This document shows positions 1 through 7,141 of a stretch of 24,841 nucleotides of DNA, piece by piece; positions within the stretch are counted from its first letter, which is position 1; each line of letters starts with the position of its first letter. The DNA lies in the IMG/VR virus record IMGVR_UViG_3300042448_002584, positions 1-24,841 of that record; one strand, given 5' to 3'. This stretch comes from a virus. The position numbers and the translations under genes were made by a program. Under the pieces are notes generated by a model. It was not told the origin of the DNA, made no database searches, and saw only the letters and a list, made by a program, of their open reading frames with translations.

Positions 1-93
1 AGCCGCTTTTGTAGCAGCGGATGGAGTCGCTTCAACGACGAATGCATTATTCTCAAGCATCAATGCGTATTTTGAAAGATCTAATTTTTTCAT
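1..93 (-). CDS. 5' part of a phage protein, N-terminus only (cut by window edge)
   Basis: Only the first 31 codons are visible, starting at the ATG at 91-93 and open to the window edge. The residues are Lys-rich at the start (MKKLDLSKYALML), then ENNAFVVEATPSAATKAA. The gene begins 23 bases after the stop of the upstream gene, on the same strand, so it probably belongs to the same transcript. I see no strong ribosome binding site. The short stretch ending in VVE-A resembles the leader peptides that T4-type prohead proteases remove after a Glu, but this is only a resemblance. The function cannot be assigned from this fragment. Confidence 0.6.
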   Translation of the reverse strand, partial: MKKLDLSKYALMLENNAFVVEATPSAATKAA

Positions 94-116
94 TAGGAAT
101 CAAATTTTGTTAGTTT

Positions 117-1106
117 TTATTTGTATGGATCTGTCTCCGGTGTGTATGTCCAGCCCTTATTTACAAAGTAGTATTTAACTTCTCCTGCTGGCGCTGGAGT
201 AGGTTTGTTATCGTCTAGCTTAGTTTCGTCAAAGATCTTCTTAACTGCTGCTTTATCTAGGCCATTTAATTTACACCATTTTGCAATATCAACAATTAGA
301 TCTGCTGTGATGCTGTTTTGTGAAGCACCGCTCTTAGTCAATAAACCAAGACCGTCTGCTGTACCATTACCGTAAATGCCGTCAACTCCTGAATTTCTTA
401 CTTTAACTGAAGCTCCACATTCGGTCTTTTTATCAGCTCTTTTGAACTTAGTAACCAAAGTCTGAGTTGCTTTTATCTCAACGATCTTTGTGCTAGACTT
501 GCTAAACTTAACAGCTTCGCCATTAAGTAACTTTGATTTTAAGAACGCGATTACGTCAGCATCCGCTTCAATGTTTTCAACATCAACGTATTCTGGGTTG
601 CCTGGTTTTTTCTCTTCAGGTTTTGGAACTAGGACTGGATCCTTTTTAATTTCCTCGATATCCTTTTTGATTTCTTCAGCAGTTTGCTTGTCTCCAGCTT
701 TCATCAACTCTGCAGAATTTGCATCGTAAATAGCGAAATCGCCAACTTTTGCGATAGGCTGAGCTTTAGTTTTGTCATAACCGTCTGCTTTCTTAAAGAT
801 AATTGAACCTTTAAGTAGGTCTCGTGGTGTTAAAAATCCAGGATCTCTCTCCTTGTTAATCATCATAAACGCAATTAATGTTGCGTCGTCTGCGAATTTC
901 TTAAATTCTGGCTTTGCCATTGCAGAGTTTGCAACTAATTGAGGCATGCTGGCCTGTGGATCGAGCTCTCGTAATACGACCTTAAAGACAGCGATTTCTC
1001 CAGCGTTTGCATTTGGAGTATCGACTTTAAGTTTAAACTTATCAGCAACTTCCTCGTTTACGATTGATTCGTTAATAAACTCATCGAATGATTTAAATAC
1101 TTTCAT
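117..1106 (-). CDS. Possible capsid-targeted internal head protein with T4-like leader peptide
   Basis: A protein of 329 residues from the ATG at 1104-1106. A longer reading from a TTG at 1136 is open but overlaps the upstream gene, and I reject it because the ATG gives a well-formed leader. The N-terminus MKVFKSFDEFINES is strikingly like the T4 capsid targeting sequence (MKTYQEFIAE, cleaved after Glu by the gp21 protease), so cleavage after INE is inferred. The middle (about residues 130-170) is Lys/Glu/Pro-rich and probably disordered. Near residues 235-245 there is a VDGIYGNGTADGL stretch, reminiscent of the DGxFGxxT turn of peptidoglycan-binding repeats, but a full domain is not evident. 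The gene lies one base after the 751-residue gene, with a TATAAATA element inside that gene's 3' end. By analogy with T4 internal proteins it may be packaged and injected. No enzymatic function is recognised. Confidence 0.75.
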   Translation of the reverse strand: MKVFKSFDEFINESIVNEEVADKFKLKVDTPNANAGEIAVFKVVLRELDPQASMPQLVANSAMAKPEFKKFADDATLIAFMMINKERDPGFLTPRDLLKGSIIFKKADGYDKTKAQPIAKVGDFAIYDANSAELMKAGDKQTAEEIKKDIEEIKKDPVLVPKPEEKKPGNPEYVDVENIEADADVIAFLKSKLLNGEAVKFSKSSTKIVEIKATQTLVTKFKRADKKTECGASVKVRNSGVDGIYGNGTADGLGLLTKSGASQNSITADLIVDIAKWCKLNGLDKAAVKKIFDETKLDDNKPTPAPAGEVKYYFVNKGWTYTPETDPYK

Positions 1107-1107
1107 T

Positions 1108-3363
1108 TCACTTTTTAGCGTTTTTGAATTGTTCAAATGTCATGAACTGACTTTGTTTATTTATATCTCCAGATTCATTAATCTTAGTTGAATCTTCGGC
1201 GGCACTAAGTGCTTTAGTTACTTCAGGTAGCTCTTCGCCAGAATCCCAGCTCTTTTTAATCTTTTCCATATAATCATTAAGCTCTTCAGCCGAACGAATT
1301 TGGCCTCTTTCCAATAAGTAGCTACCTGTTTTTTCAAGTCTAGATTCATCCTTGACGTTGATATTAAGAACTTTTCCTTTAGGATCATAAACGTCTGAGA
1401 AATAGAGTTTAACGATTGGATCAGCATTTGTCATATCATGTTGGGGATCGATATCTGGATCCATGCCTAACGATTTTAACATTGTTTTCTGCGTTTGCAT
1501 CAACTTGTCATAATCTTCTTCAGTTAAATCCTTTTCTCCAAACATGTTATCGTCGCCATATAGACCTGGATTGTACATATTTGCACCAGTTACTGCATTT
1601 GTTGCCTCTGAACCAAGACCGCAATCTGATTTAGCTTGATCGGCTTTACCTAGCGCAGAATCAACCAATGCTTCTAATTCAGCTTTACCTGATTCATTTA
1701 GGTCTTCCTGCTTGATGCCGTATTCTTTACAAATTTGTGCTCTAACTTCATCTCTACGTTTGTCAATCGCTTCATTGATGACTTTAGTCGCAGCAAGCGT
1801 CTTTAACTCATCAGCCGAATTTACGTCAGAGATTGCTTTAGTCCACTCTTTGTAACATTCATGTTGCATGATGGCTTTAGCTGTCTGTTTTAAGAAGAAT
1901 ATAAGCAAGCGTCTGCCTATTCTTTCGCGATATGCAAATCTCGTACCGATTTTTGTCAAAGTTGTCAGATAATCGTCAAAATGTCTACCATGCTTAATAA
2001 AGTCCTTTGGGTATTTTGAATATACTCGTAATACATTAGCTTCGCCTTCAGTTAATGTCTTTAGAATTGCTGGATTTTCAGTCATTTCTTTAAAGATTAT
2101 CTCAAGTGAAGCATCGTCTCCGGCATTAATTGCTTTCTTAACTAGATTGGAATCTGCTCGCCAACCAGCTCTCTGTAGAATTCTAGTGGCTTGTGGATTT
2201 GCTAAGATTTTATCAGTTGCCTTAATCGCATCGTCAAATGCCATACGAGCAACTGCTGCGTTTACGTAGGCTTCTTGTGCAGCTTTTGGTGCTCCAGCCT
2301 CGACCATTTCTTTAAATGCTCGGCTATTTGTTGCCTTTGCGACTAGATCACCATCGCCTACTCCTAATTTCTTAAATTTGCTAACCAATAAATCAACTTC
2401 GTCTGCTGCTAAACCTCGAGCAGCTGCCGCCACGTCAGTTCTAGTAGCAGTTGCTAGTGCTGCATCTCCCTCTTTTAGAGCGATAACTGCTTCTTCAGAA
2501 CCTTTAACTGCTTTCATTAATGGCACTTCGATATTAGCTTCAATGAATTTAACAATTCTCTCGCCTTTTACCATGCCAAATGTTGCAATACTAACTACTT
2601 TGCCCAATAGCGCGCCGACTGCTTTTAGAATCGTAACCAGCGAACCCTTTATAAAACCAATAAATCCCTGTAAAGCGCCAGATAGCGAAGCTGCTTTGTC
2701 TACACCGGCTGCTGCTTTTAATTCAGCTGATGCGATTTTAACGGCGGCTGTGTCTGCTTTAAAGATTGCAATACCTAGTTTATCTAGAATTTTTGCAAAC
2801 GGAGTAAGACTTAATTTAAGTCCTTTAAATACGTAGTTTGCTGGAATCGCTGCAATCGCAGATATGATTGCAAGAAACCACATTCCTCTAGCTCCATAGA
2901 TTAGAGCGTTTAGAATATTTGCGACAACGTCGATTGGGAAACCAACCCAGCTACCCGGTACTAAACCTATAATATCTAAAATTAGGTGTAAAATCCCGAT
3001 TGCTGATCCGCCTTCGGTTATTGCAGATAGGAAACTCTTAACTGTGTCCCATAATCCTTCGTATACAGCGAAGGCTTCGTTTACTGCGTTTTTGTATGAT
3101 TCGGCTGAAATTAGGCCGGCCTCAACAATGCCTGCAAAAAATAGGGCACGTTGAGAATCATTAATTTCTTCAATTTCATCAAATGATTCTAATAGAACCT
3201 GTTGATAGCTTTGAGTCTCAGAAGTTGCTTCTTGGAAAGTTAATTGTATTGAATCTAAAGATTCCCAAAACTTGGTTGGAATAGATTCGACTAAGTTTCT
3301 TAATTGTAGAGACTCGTTGCTATTCCAGTATTGGTAATCTTGTGCAGTTAGCACATATTTCAT
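1108..3363 (-). CDS. Large virion-like protein with pretoxin-type hydrophobic helical segment
   Basis: A protein of 751 residues from the ATG at 3361-3363, preceded by AAAAAGG and an ATAAATAA element 18 bases upstream. Residues 1-110 are acidic and helical. Residues about 120-185 form hydrophobic helices around an LDIIGLVPGSWVGFPID and NALIYGARG pattern, like the hydrophobic 'pretoxin' segments found before toxin domains in polymorphic toxins and in some phage virion proteins. Residues 190-520 are Ala/Lys-rich helices. The rest is acidic. The extreme C-terminus carries INESG followed by FMTFEQF, like a displaced capsid targeting/protease-site peptide. Roles to consider are an injected internal protein (as T4 Alt is), a membrane-penetrating ejection protein, or a tail component. 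I do not recognise a catalytic domain. The gene is followed after one base by the gene with a capsid-targeting-like leader. Confidence 0.8.
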   Translation of the reverse strand: MKYVLTAQDYQYWNSNESLQLRNLVESIPTKFWESLDSIQLTFQEATSETQSYQQVLLESFDEIEEINDSQRALFFAGIVEAGLISAESYKNAVNEAFAVYEGLWDTVKSFLSAITEGGSAIGILHLILDIIGLVPGSWVGFPIDVVANILNALIYGARGMWFLAIISAIAAIPANYVFKGLKLSLTPFAKILDKLGIAIFKADTAAVKIASAELKAAAGVDKAASLSGALQGFIGFIKGSLVTILKAVGALLGKVVSIATFGMVKGERIVKFIEANIEVPLMKAVKGSEEAVIALKEGDAALATATRTDVAAAARGLAADEVDLLVSKFKKLGVGDGDLVAKATNSRAFKEMVEAGAPKAAQEAYVNAAVARMAFDDAIKATDKILANPQATRILQRAGWRADSNLVKKAINAGDDASLEIIFKEMTENPAILKTLTEGEANVLRVYSKYPKDFIKHGRHFDDYLTTLTKIGTRFAYRERIGRRLLIFFLKQTAKAIMQHECYKEWTKAISDVNSADELKTLAATKVINEAIDKRRDEVRAQICKEYGIKQEDLNESGKAELEALVDSALGKADQAKSDCGLGSEATNAVTGANMYNPGLYGDDNMFGEKDLTEEDYDKLMQTQKTMLKSLGMDPDIDPQHDMTNADPIVKLYFSDVYDPKGKVLNINVKDESRLEKTGSYLLERGQIRSAEELNDYMEKIKKSWDSGEELPEVTKALSAAEDSTKINESGDINKQSQFMTFEQFKNAKK
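1157..1165 (-). promoter_or_regulatory. Late-promoter-like element TATAAATAA
   Basis: An exact TATAAATA on the minus strand, 51 bases before the ATG of the capsid-targeting-leader gene and inside the 3' end of the 751-residue gene. It shares TATAAATAAAC with the element at 7115-7123. Confidence 0.5.
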
Positions 3364-3381
3364 GGATAAAAACCTTTTTGG

Positions 3382-3389
3382 TTATTTAT
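3382..3389 (-). promoter_or_regulatory. Late-promoter-like element AATAAATAAC
   Basis: ATAAATAA on the minus strand, 18 bases before the ATG of the 751-residue gene. It includes the stop codon of the glycosyltransferase-like gene. Confidence 0.55.
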
Positions 3390-4429
3390 TCATGAGATCT
3401 GCCTTTATTGATAAGTTGATTAACCTGATGCGAATATAGTGATAGATAGTCATCAACTGATACTTCAGTCAAATACACAAGTTGCTGAATTGCTTGTTCT
3501 ACACTCGTAAAGCTCATAGCTGGGTGCAGATTTTTATCTAAATATGACACAGTTACTGTGCCAAACATTGCAGCTTCATAGGTTCTTGCCGGTAAAAAGC
3601 CACGTTCAATATACAGATCTTTACTAATATTGATACTCGCAGCAGCTTCAGCAAAACTATGCCAAATACTGAGACGATTAGTCCTTGGAATCTGCTTGTA
3701 GACTTTAACCTCAGATACTGGCTTGCCGGCATGAGTTACCATAAATTGACTGCCATCGAATAGTGAATACTCGTCCAGCATATTCAATAGCTCAACGATA
3801 ATTGGATTTTTTGAGTGGCCGACTTTGTAATTCTTAAAATCCAAATTGCCATAGTATAGGACAGTTGGTAATTTGGGTCTCTTACGAATTCTTTCGGTGT
3901 TTATTGATAAACAATCTTCAGCAAAACGTTTACCGATTCCTGGCATATCTATTGATGGAACCTTTATTGTAAATGGATATCGAGTTGATTCCATAAAAGA
4001 AGCAGGTAGAGATAGATCAGTATCTAATATGTAAACTGGTACTCCAATTGAAGCTGCAATTCGAATAAGATCTTCAAATTCCTGTGCATCAAATAGGCCT
4101 TTTGCTAACGTTGATAAATTCCTAAATCTTGCCTTTAAATAGATTACGTCATACTCTTTTGAAATAATTCGATTCGTGACTTCATGAAAAGGAATATCAT
4201 AGTCTTCGACTAGCTCTTTAAAGTATGAGATATTTAATCTACCTAAGTCATCGTCCGGAAAGACTAGAGTTGTATTAGCTGTAGGTAGATACGAATAGAA
4301 ATCTATTTTACAATCTCCTTCAATATCACGAATTGCATCCAATAGCCCAATTTGATAAAAAGAATGGCCTGGAATATCTTCGTCAAATAGTCCAAGTTTA
4401 CCAAAGTATGCATATAGGATCTTCTTCAT
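3386..4429 (-). CDS. Glycosyltransferase-like protein (GT-B/CgeB type, tentative)
   Basis: A protein of 347 residues starting at the ATG at 4427-4429 (MKKILYAYFGKLGLFDE). Upstream in-frame starts would overlap the methyltransferase gene, and the residues there do not look coding. The pattern fits a two-domain GT-B fold. There is an N-terminal strand and loop, a central hinge around PTVLYYGNLDF, and a C-terminal stretch GFLPARTYEAAMFGTVTVSY that resembles the donor-sugar-binding region (R..E....G) of family-1 and CgeB-like glycosyltransferases. The gene starts 4 bases after the FkbM methyltransferase stop, so the two are co-transcribed and probably act on the same glycan. Its stop codon lies inside the ATAAATAA element of the next gene. 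Donor sugar and acceptor are unknown. The fold assignment is inferred from local motifs and overall architecture. Confidence 0.6.
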   Translation of the reverse strand: MKKILYAYFGKLGLFDEDIPGHSFYQIGLLDAIRDIEGDCKIDFYSYLPTANTTLVFPDDDLGRLNISYFKELVEDYDIPFHEVTNRIISKEYDVIYLKARFRNLSTLAKGLFDAQEFEDLIRIAASIGVPVYILDTDLSLPASFMESTRYPFTIKVPSIDMPGIGKRFAEDCLSINTERIRKRPKLPTVLYYGNLDFKNYKVGHSKNPIIVELLNMLDEYSLFDGSQFMVTHAGKPVSEVKVYKQIPRTNRLSIWHSFAEAAASINISKDLYIERGFLPARTYEAAMFGTVTVSYLDKNLHPAMSFTSVEQAIQQLVYLTEVSVDDYLSLYSHQVNQLINKGRSHE

Positions 4430-4433
4430 GGAG

Positions 4434-5237
4434 TTAAATGTTTTTAAAGCCGGCAAAGTGCGTAATAAAATGCTTGCCTGAAGCAGCATTCTTATTTACA
4501 AATACTTTATCAAAATTTGCGTGAAAGATTTCCATCATTTCGGCAAATTTGCTTTCGCGATCCTTACCCGTTAACCATGAATAGTGAAAATGATATTCGA
4601 TTATTGCTAATCTGATGTTGGACCAATCTGTGATTGCTTTGACCATATCATACTCCATGCCTTCGATATCCATCTTGATTGCAGTTACTCCACGTAACGC
4701 ATCATTAATATTGATTGCAGGTACAGACGTTGTTGCTCGACCTTTGATTGGATGGACAGAGTGTTTGCCTGAGTCCTGTGATAAAAAGAAATCAACTGAT
4801 TCCTGATCGTCATGTACTAGTGCTTTTTCGATTATTTCGCAACGATCAGCTACTCCATTCAACTCAATATTACGCTGAGCAAAATCAACATTATTTCTAA
4901 AAGGTTCGTAACTATATACTTTTTTTACTTTTGGAAACTGAGTCAGTAATCTAGTTGCAAAGATTCCAATGTGACCACCGGCATCTAACCAAACGTCCTC
5001 TTGATTAAGATCGTCCAAGGTTAGGATGTTACCATCTGCTGCAAAATGCGGAGTAAATAGCGGTTTAAAATACTCGCCACCGGTTGGCTTAATCGAGATA
5101 TTTTGAGAAACATTGAATTTGATCTCGTCTTCGGAGCGAACTACGAATTCATATTCATGATATTTGGTTTTCTTCTTAAAAGTTCGTAATTCTCCAGAAG
5201 CTAGGGCTTCATCATATGAAGACAGGACATTTGACAT
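4434..5237 (-). CDS. FkbM-family SAM-dependent methyltransferase
   Basis: A protein of 267 residues from the ATG at 5235-5237. The Rossmann methyltransferase core is clear. SAM-binding motif I is VWLDAGGHIG at residues 82-91. An acidic strand end (YSYEPF) follows near residue 111. The FkbM signature KMDIEGMEYD lies at 188-197 and IIEYHFHYSW follows. The family methylates hydroxyls on sugars and polyketides, so O-methylation of a glycan is the likely reaction. It is the first gene of a two-gene unit with the glycosyltransferase-like gene. Unlike most unit-leading genes here it has no perfect ATAAATAA element. Instead AGTATAATAGC lies 22 bases upstream, as it also does before the tmRNA. Family is confident; the substrate is unknown. 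Confidence 0.9.
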   Translation of the reverse strand: MSNVLSSYDEALASGELRTFKKKTKYHEYEFVVRSEDEIKFNVSQNISIKPTGGEYFKPLFTPHFAADGNILTLDDLNQEDVWLDAGGHIGIFATRLLTQFPKVKKVYSYEPFRNNVDFAQRNIELNGVADRCEIIEKALVHDDQESVDFFLSQDSGKHSVHPIKGRATTSVPAININDALRGVTAIKMDIEGMEYDMVKAITDWSNIRLAIIEYHFHYSWLTGKDRESKFAEMMEIFHANFDKVFVNKNAASGKHFITHFAGFKNI

Positions 5238-5259
5238 AATCTAAGTAATATAGTTTATT

Positions 5260-5270
5260 GCTATTATACT
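5260..5270 (-). promoter_or_regulatory. Putative -10 type promoter element AGTATAATAGC upstream of the methyltransferase
   Basis: The minus strand reads AGTATAATAGC here, with TATAAT at 5268-5263, 25 bases before the ATG. The same 11 bases occur on the plus strand at 21490-21500 just before the tmRNA. No convincing -35 box is visible. Promoter function is inferred. Confidence 0.4.
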
Positions 5271-5272
5271 AC

Positions 5273-5536
5273 TTATTTGTCTTTCTGGTTTAAAATTGGA
5301 CTAGAATCTTTTAATGTAACATGCTGCAATTTCGGTTGAAACTGTAAATCGGCTGCCGACTTTTTAACAAAAGAAAACGGTACCTCAGAAGAAGTACCGT
5401 CGTCAAATAATATTAAATATGTGTCTAGGTTAACTGCTGTAATCTTTCCAAGCTTACCGTCCTTTAAAATTACTCTGGTTCCAACATTAAATTTCTTACC
5501 AGTTGTGATCAGAAGCTCTTCGGATTCAGTTAGGCC
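5273..5536 (-). CDS. Startless reading frame after the 512-residue gene; possible -1 frameshift extension with SH3/KOW-like domain
   Basis: This frame is open for 87 codons and ends with TAA at 5273-5275, but has no ATG, GTG or TTG before its last quarter. It overlaps the end of the 512-residue gene in the -1 frame exactly at TCT AAA AAA AAG GCC TAA, where A AAA AAG is a canonical -1 slippery heptamer within eight A (5537-5544). Slippage would replace the final KA-stop by GLTESEELLITTG and so on, giving a fusion of about 598 residues. The extension contains VGTRVILKDGKLGKI and YLILFDDGTSSEV, a strand pattern like a small SH3/KOW barrel. Alternatives are a one-base assembly error in the poly-A, or initiation at a non-standard codon such as CTG. 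The protein-like composition argues against chance. The mechanism is inferred. Confidence 0.6.
   Translation of the reverse strand, partial: GLTESEELLITTGKKFNVGTRVILKDGKLGKITAVNLDTYLILFDDGTSSEVPFSFVKKSAADLQFQPKLQHVTLKDSSPILNQKDK
5367..5400 (-). terminator. Possible intrinsic terminator hairpin inside the startless frame
   Basis: On the minus strand ACGGTAC and GTACCGT form a perfect 7-bp stem with a 10-base loop, followed by TTTTCTTTT. It would lie about 130 bases after the end of the 512-residue gene. Because the same bases read well as protein (DDGTSSEVPFSF), it may be chance or may limit readthrough. Confidence 0.3.
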
Positions 5537-7068
5537 TTTTTTTTAGACTGATCAAGCGTGATATACTGGCTCTTTAACGAATTTACATTCTTTTCTAGAG
5601 CTAGTTTCAATTCTCCAAGTTTGTCAGAATAGTCTTCGTTAACTGATGCAGTTGCTAAAGCCTCATCAATTGATTTGATAGAACTTTCAAGTTTTTCAAT
5701 GTTCTTTTCGATTCTAGCTTTTTCTGAATCAACGTTCTTATTAAATTCTGCGCTTTCTTCAAGTTGGATTGAGTATAATTCAGTCACATCATACTGGAAG
5801 TTTTCCATTACATAATTATGAAATGTTGTACCTTCCATCTTTTTGATTGTTCTAGTTTGACCAAGTTTCTCAAATACGAATAGTGATTCGTTTACTGTGA
5901 ATACGTATGCGTCGTTTCCAAGTCTTTCATTGATTAATCTTTTTGCAAAATCTAAGTGTGCAATGTTTTCAAGGTTAGATAGGACTTTAGCGATATTTGT
6001 GCGAGTTTCAACTGATTCCATTACAAAGATTTCGGATACATTTGCAGAAGCTGCATCTTCAATCGATTTACCGTTTACTGTAAACTGTAAACTATTTTCG
6101 TGTAGCTCAAATCCGACAGTCATTGTCTTTAATTTGGCAGTATAGTTATTACCTGTGTGAGAGAAGCCTAGAGCATTGAGAGCTTCATACATTTCAAAGA
6201 ATTCTGGATACTCAGCTTCAACTTTTTCTGATTCGATTTGAACTGGTGCTTCTTCAGTTGATAGTTTAACAAAGCTATTATCAACTACTGTTACCACTTC
6301 ATTCTCAGAAATTGCTAAATACGGTAGAACTACTGAATTAACTTGAGCGTCTCCATTACCGATACCGATGTTGAATGTGCCAGCTGAACGTGCTTCAACC
6401 ATGCTTAGAGTATTAACTAGACGGTTAACGATTGGCATGTTTACCTTACCACGAAGCTTCATCTTTAATGAATCAGACGTAATCGTTCCTTCCAATAGGC
6501 ACTCTTCCAAGATTGAACAAGCTTCTTTGTAAATTACTGGACTAGCTTGACGCATTTCGTGAACAGCATTCATAATCTCAAACTTAGAACGGTTTTGTTC
6601 GAGATGAGAAGATACATCAGCTAATGCTTCAGAAACTGCTGGATCATATGCGTATTTAGATAGACCTGAAATAAAGTGAGAAATCATTCTGAATTCTGGC
6701 TGAGTATTTAGACCGCTCTCTAAAATAGCTAGAGTGTGTCTGAATACTGGGTCAGTCGCTAGAGCACTTTCTTGCAAGGCTTTAACCTTTGTTGCAAGGT
6801 CAGCTGATCCAGACATGTCCTTTAATTTTTTAGCAGGCGTATTAGCTAAGCTCTTGAATTTAGCAACGACTTCTTTTAGAGATTCGTTAGCAGTTGATTC
6901 AGAAAGCTGAGTTAATGTATTTAGAGCATTTTCGAATACCTCCGCTGGAGATACTCCCAATAGAATAGAGTTGTTAATTGATTCAACTACCATTTTAGTG
7001 GTAATTGCATCCTTTACACTCACATTAGAGTTTAGCTCGTTTACTAGTTCTTGGATAAGGCCGTTCAT
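5530..7068 (-). CDS. Unassigned 512-residue phage protein, helical with C-terminal coiled coil
   Basis: It starts at the ATG at 7066-7068 behind a strong AAGAAGGA ribosome binding site, with two late-promoter-like elements further upstream. Residues 1-215 are mostly helical (ELVNELNSNVSVKDA, SHLEQNRSKFEIM). Residues 225-400 look alpha/beta. From about residue 440 there is a charged coiled coil (KARIEKNIEKLESSIKSI) that ends in KKKA. The stop codon comes directly after a run of eight A, a good -1 frameshift site that would append an 87-residue SH3/KOW-like domain. The strong initiation signals imply abundant synthesis, as for a structural or scaffolding protein. I recognise no known family. 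Confidence 0.8.
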   Translation of the reverse strand: MNGLIQELVNELNSNVSVKDAITTKMVVESINNSILLGVSPAEVFENALNTLTQLSESTANESLKEVVAKFKSLANTPAKKLKDMSGSADLATKVKALQESALATDPVFRHTLAILESGLNTQPEFRMISHFISGLSKYAYDPAVSEALADVSSHLEQNRSKFEIMNAVHEMRQASPVIYKEACSILEECLLEGTITSDSLKMKLRGKVNMPIVNRLVNTLSMVEARSAGTFNIGIGNGDAQVNSVVLPYLAISENEVVTVVDNSFVKLSTEEAPVQIESEKVEAEYPEFFEMYEALNALGFSHTGNNYTAKLKTMTVGFELHENSLQFTVNGKSIEDAASANVSEIFVMESVETRTNIAKVLSNLENIAHLDFAKRLINERLGNDAYVFTVNESLFVFEKLGQTRTIKKMEGTTFHNYVMENFQYDVTELYSIQLEESAEFNKNVDSEKARIEKNIEKLESSIKSIDEALATASVNEDYSDKLGELKLALEKNVNSLKSQYITLDQSKKKA

Positions 7069-7089
7069 TAATAGTCCTTCTTTTTTTTG

Positions 7090-7097
7090 TTATTTAT
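7090..7097 (-). promoter_or_regulatory. Late-promoter-like element GATAAATAAC
   Basis: ATAAATAA on the minus strand, 22 bases upstream of the ATG at 7068. It matches the T4 late -10 consensus TATAAATA closely and recurs before other unit-leading genes in the window. Confidence 0.55.
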
Positions 7098-7114
7098 CTG
7101 TCAGTTGACTATGT

Positions 7115-7123
7115 TTATTTATA
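7115..7123 (-). promoter_or_regulatory. Late-promoter-like element TATAAATAA
   Basis: An exact TATAAATA on the minus strand (7123-7116), 47 bases before the ATG at 7068 and 25 bases from the second copy, giving tandem elements before the 512-residue gene. Confidence 0.55.
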
Positions 7124-7141
7124 CGCAAACCTGCATACATC

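Noticed and set aside
490-729. Plus-strand open frame of 79 codons
   Set aside because: Antisense to the 329-residue gene, Ser/Phe-rich low-complexity product, no initiation signal.
1107-1136. TTG start extending the 329-residue protein by 10 residues
   Set aside because: The internal ATG gives an exact capsid-targeting-like leader and avoids overlap with the upstream gene.
2378-2836. Plus-strand open frame of 152 codons, Ala/Ser-rich
   Set aside because: It is antisense to the Ala/Lys-rich helical part of the 751-residue protein, whose codon pattern creates it; no ribosome binding site or promoter.
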